Assembly (NCBI GenBank): GCA_947175375.1
Contig: CAMWMT010000003.1
Span: 1 to 22,920, forward strand
Reading direction: 5' to 3'
DNA length: 22,920 nucleotides
From: an uncultured Clostridiaceae bacterium
Lineage (GTDB): Bacteria > Bacillota > Clostridia > Lachnospirales > Lachnospiraceae
This document shows, in pieces, positions 21,842 through 22,920 of this stretch (positions are counted from its first letter, which is position 1; the number at the start of each line of letters is the position of its first letter). The notes under the pieces are model-generated. The model had not been told where the DNA came from. It searched no databases and was given only the letters and a program-made list of their open reading frames with translations. The position numbers and the translations under genes were made by a program.

Positions 21842-22920
21842 AGGGTTTCATGCAGAAGAAGAGACTGTTTGGAAAAAATTTTAAGTTAAAGTATGCAATG
21901 TCGGCAGTTGGGTGCTGTATAGCGCTTTTGTGTTTTGTGCCGATTTTAGGAGATACCTACGGGATGGAAAGCACCTATTGTGAAGTGCTTCTGGATGGAG
22001 AAGTAATTGGAGCTGTGTCTGATCCGTCTGTGGTGGATCAGGCATTTCTGGATGCCCGGGCTCAGATCGCCCGGGAGACGAAAGGCCTGGTGCTCGCTAA
22101 TGTAGCGTGTGACTTTCAACAGGTGGACAAGTTGGTGGGAAGCACACTGGAAGCAGACGGTCTAGAGACGCTGATCTATAACCTGATGCAGGAAATGGTC
22201 AAGACGGCAAAACAGAAATATTATATGGTGAAGGTCAATGAATTTACAGTTAACCTGGCGACCATGGATGAGGTGAAGGAACTCCTGCTGGCAGCGCTTC
22301 AGCCGTATGATCCGGATGGGATGTTTGAGGTTGAAGTGGTTTCGGATACCAGCCGGGAGCTGAACGCTTTTACAGTCGAGGTTATTCCGAAGGGTGAGAT
22401 CCCGGAAGGAGATGGACTGAAGGAACTGAATTTTTTTGAAAAGGTAGAGATAGCAGAAGCATATATTGATGCAGAGCAGCTGACGGATCTTATGGATGCC
22501 GTTGAATCCGTGACCAAGGAACAGGAAAAAAATCAGACCTATGAAGTGCAGGCAGGAGATACACTTTCGGTTATTGCAAATAGCAGAGGATATTATGTGG
22601 ATGAAGTGCTGGCGCTGAATCCGGGACTGACAAGAGATGCTACGCTTCAGATCGGAGACGAGATCATCATCAGTGTGCCGGAACCGGAGCTGTCGATCAC
22701 ATCTGTCGTACAGTCCACGTATGAAGAAGATTATTTTGCTGAGACACAGTACATAGACAATGACAGCTGGTATACCACACAGAAGGTGGTCCGTCAAGAG
22801 GCGGCAGCAGGTCATCATGAAGTGACCGTATTGACCACATCGAAGAATCAGGCAGAGCCCGGCCGGGAGATGATAGAAGCAAATGTGACGGTGGAGCCGG
22901 TGCCGGAGATTATTGAAAAA
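21838..22920 (+). CDS. Cell-wall protein with LysM and G5 domains, 3' partial
   Basis: The frame is open to the right edge, 361 codons. Near the N-terminus is a membrane anchor or signal segment (about residues 19-37, YAMSAVGCCIALLCFVPIL). A long region of about 180 residues follows. Next comes a LysM motif (about 239-285, YEVQAGDTLSVIANSRG through LNPGL and GDEIIIS). A G5 domain follows from about 290 (VVQSTYEEDYFAET through VTVLTTSKNQAEPGREMIEANVTVEPVP). In Firmicutes this order usually leads into an M23 zinc peptidase, so a peptidoglycan endopeptidase is likely but unseen. ATG 21838 overlaps the previous stop. ATG 21850, 12 bases later, is an alternative with AAGGG close by. Confidence 0.88.
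   Translation, partial: MKGFMQKKRLFGKNFKLKYAMSAVGCCIALLCFVPILGDTYGMESTYCEVLLDGEVIGAVSDPSVVDQAFLDARAQIARETKGLVLANVACDFQQVDKLVGSTLEADGLETLIYNLMQEMVKTAKQKYYMVKVNEFTVNLATMDEVKELLLAALQPYDPDGMFEVEVVSDTSRELNAFTVEVIPKGEIPEGDGLKELNFFEKVEIAEAYIDAEQLTDLMDAVESVTKEQEKNQTYEVQAGDTLSVIANSRGYYVDEVLALNPGLTRDATLQIGDEIIISVPEPELSITSVVQSTYEEDYFAETQYIDNDSWYTTQKVVRQEAAAGHHEVTVLTTSKNQAEPGREMIEANVTVEPVPEIIEK

Noticed and set aside
1..22920. CRISPR arrays, tRNA and rRNA genes
   Set aside because: No regularly spaced repeats, no tRNA GTTCRANYC arm in a cloverleaf context and no extended rRNA match were seen.

Overview
The window looks like a chromosomal segment from an anaerobic gut Firmicute, most likely a member of the Lachnospiraceae (Blautia, Ruminococcus, Dorea and relatives). 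This is judged from the moderate GC content, strong AGGAGG-type ribosome binding sites, Lachnospiraceae-style operons (FeoA-FeoA-FeoB with a Cys-rich partner, CBS-type inorganic pyrophosphatase, DUF1002 protein) and perfect sigma-A promoters. No species call is possible from sequence reading alone.

Left end (1-1960): the 3' part of a group II intron (reverse transcriptase/maturase, domains V and VI) lies inside an IS200/IS605-type tnpA transposase gene. The intron 3' end can be placed at about 1391. The tnpA reading frame resumes in the 3' exon and is followed by a hairpin-rich tail ending in a perfect terminal hairpin. The 5' exon and the intron 5' half are outside the window.

1960-10143: a sugar operon. 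A TTGACA/TATATT promoter with a leader of about 175 nt precedes a ChvE-like lipoprotein, an attenuating hairpin, the MmsA/GguA ATPase, the MmsB/GguB permease, an AraR-type GntR-LacI regulator, a small two-helix membrane protein, L-arabinose isomerase (AraA) and L-ribulose-5-phosphate 4-epimerase (AraD), then a strong terminator. The set would import pentose, probably L-arabinose, and convert it to D-xylulose 5-phosphate. The ribulokinase needed between AraA and AraD is absent here.

10144-16772: housekeeping genes. These are a monofunctional aspartate kinase, an alpha/beta hydrolase followed by a secreted DUF1002 protein, a small reverse-strand gene of unknown role, a RelQ-type small alarmone synthetase, and a regulatory CBS-DRTGG family II pyrophosphatase.

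16773-17567: a 163-bp imperfect palindrome followed by an AT-rich, reverse-strand gene for a small helical protein. This patch looks acquired.

17568-21241: a ferrous iron uptake operon with a perfect TTGACA-17-TATAAT promoter and an overlapping Fur-type box. It holds feoA, a possible structured RNA of about 130 nt, a second feoA, two hairpins, feoB, a 47-residue Cys-rich FeoB-associated membrane protein and a DUF2325 protein, and ends in a large hairpin.

21242-22920: a flavin reductase-like protein, translationally coupled to a LysM-G5 cell-wall protein that runs off the right edge. The most unusual items are the structured region between the two feoA genes, the long palindrome near 16905, and the intron nested in the transposase.
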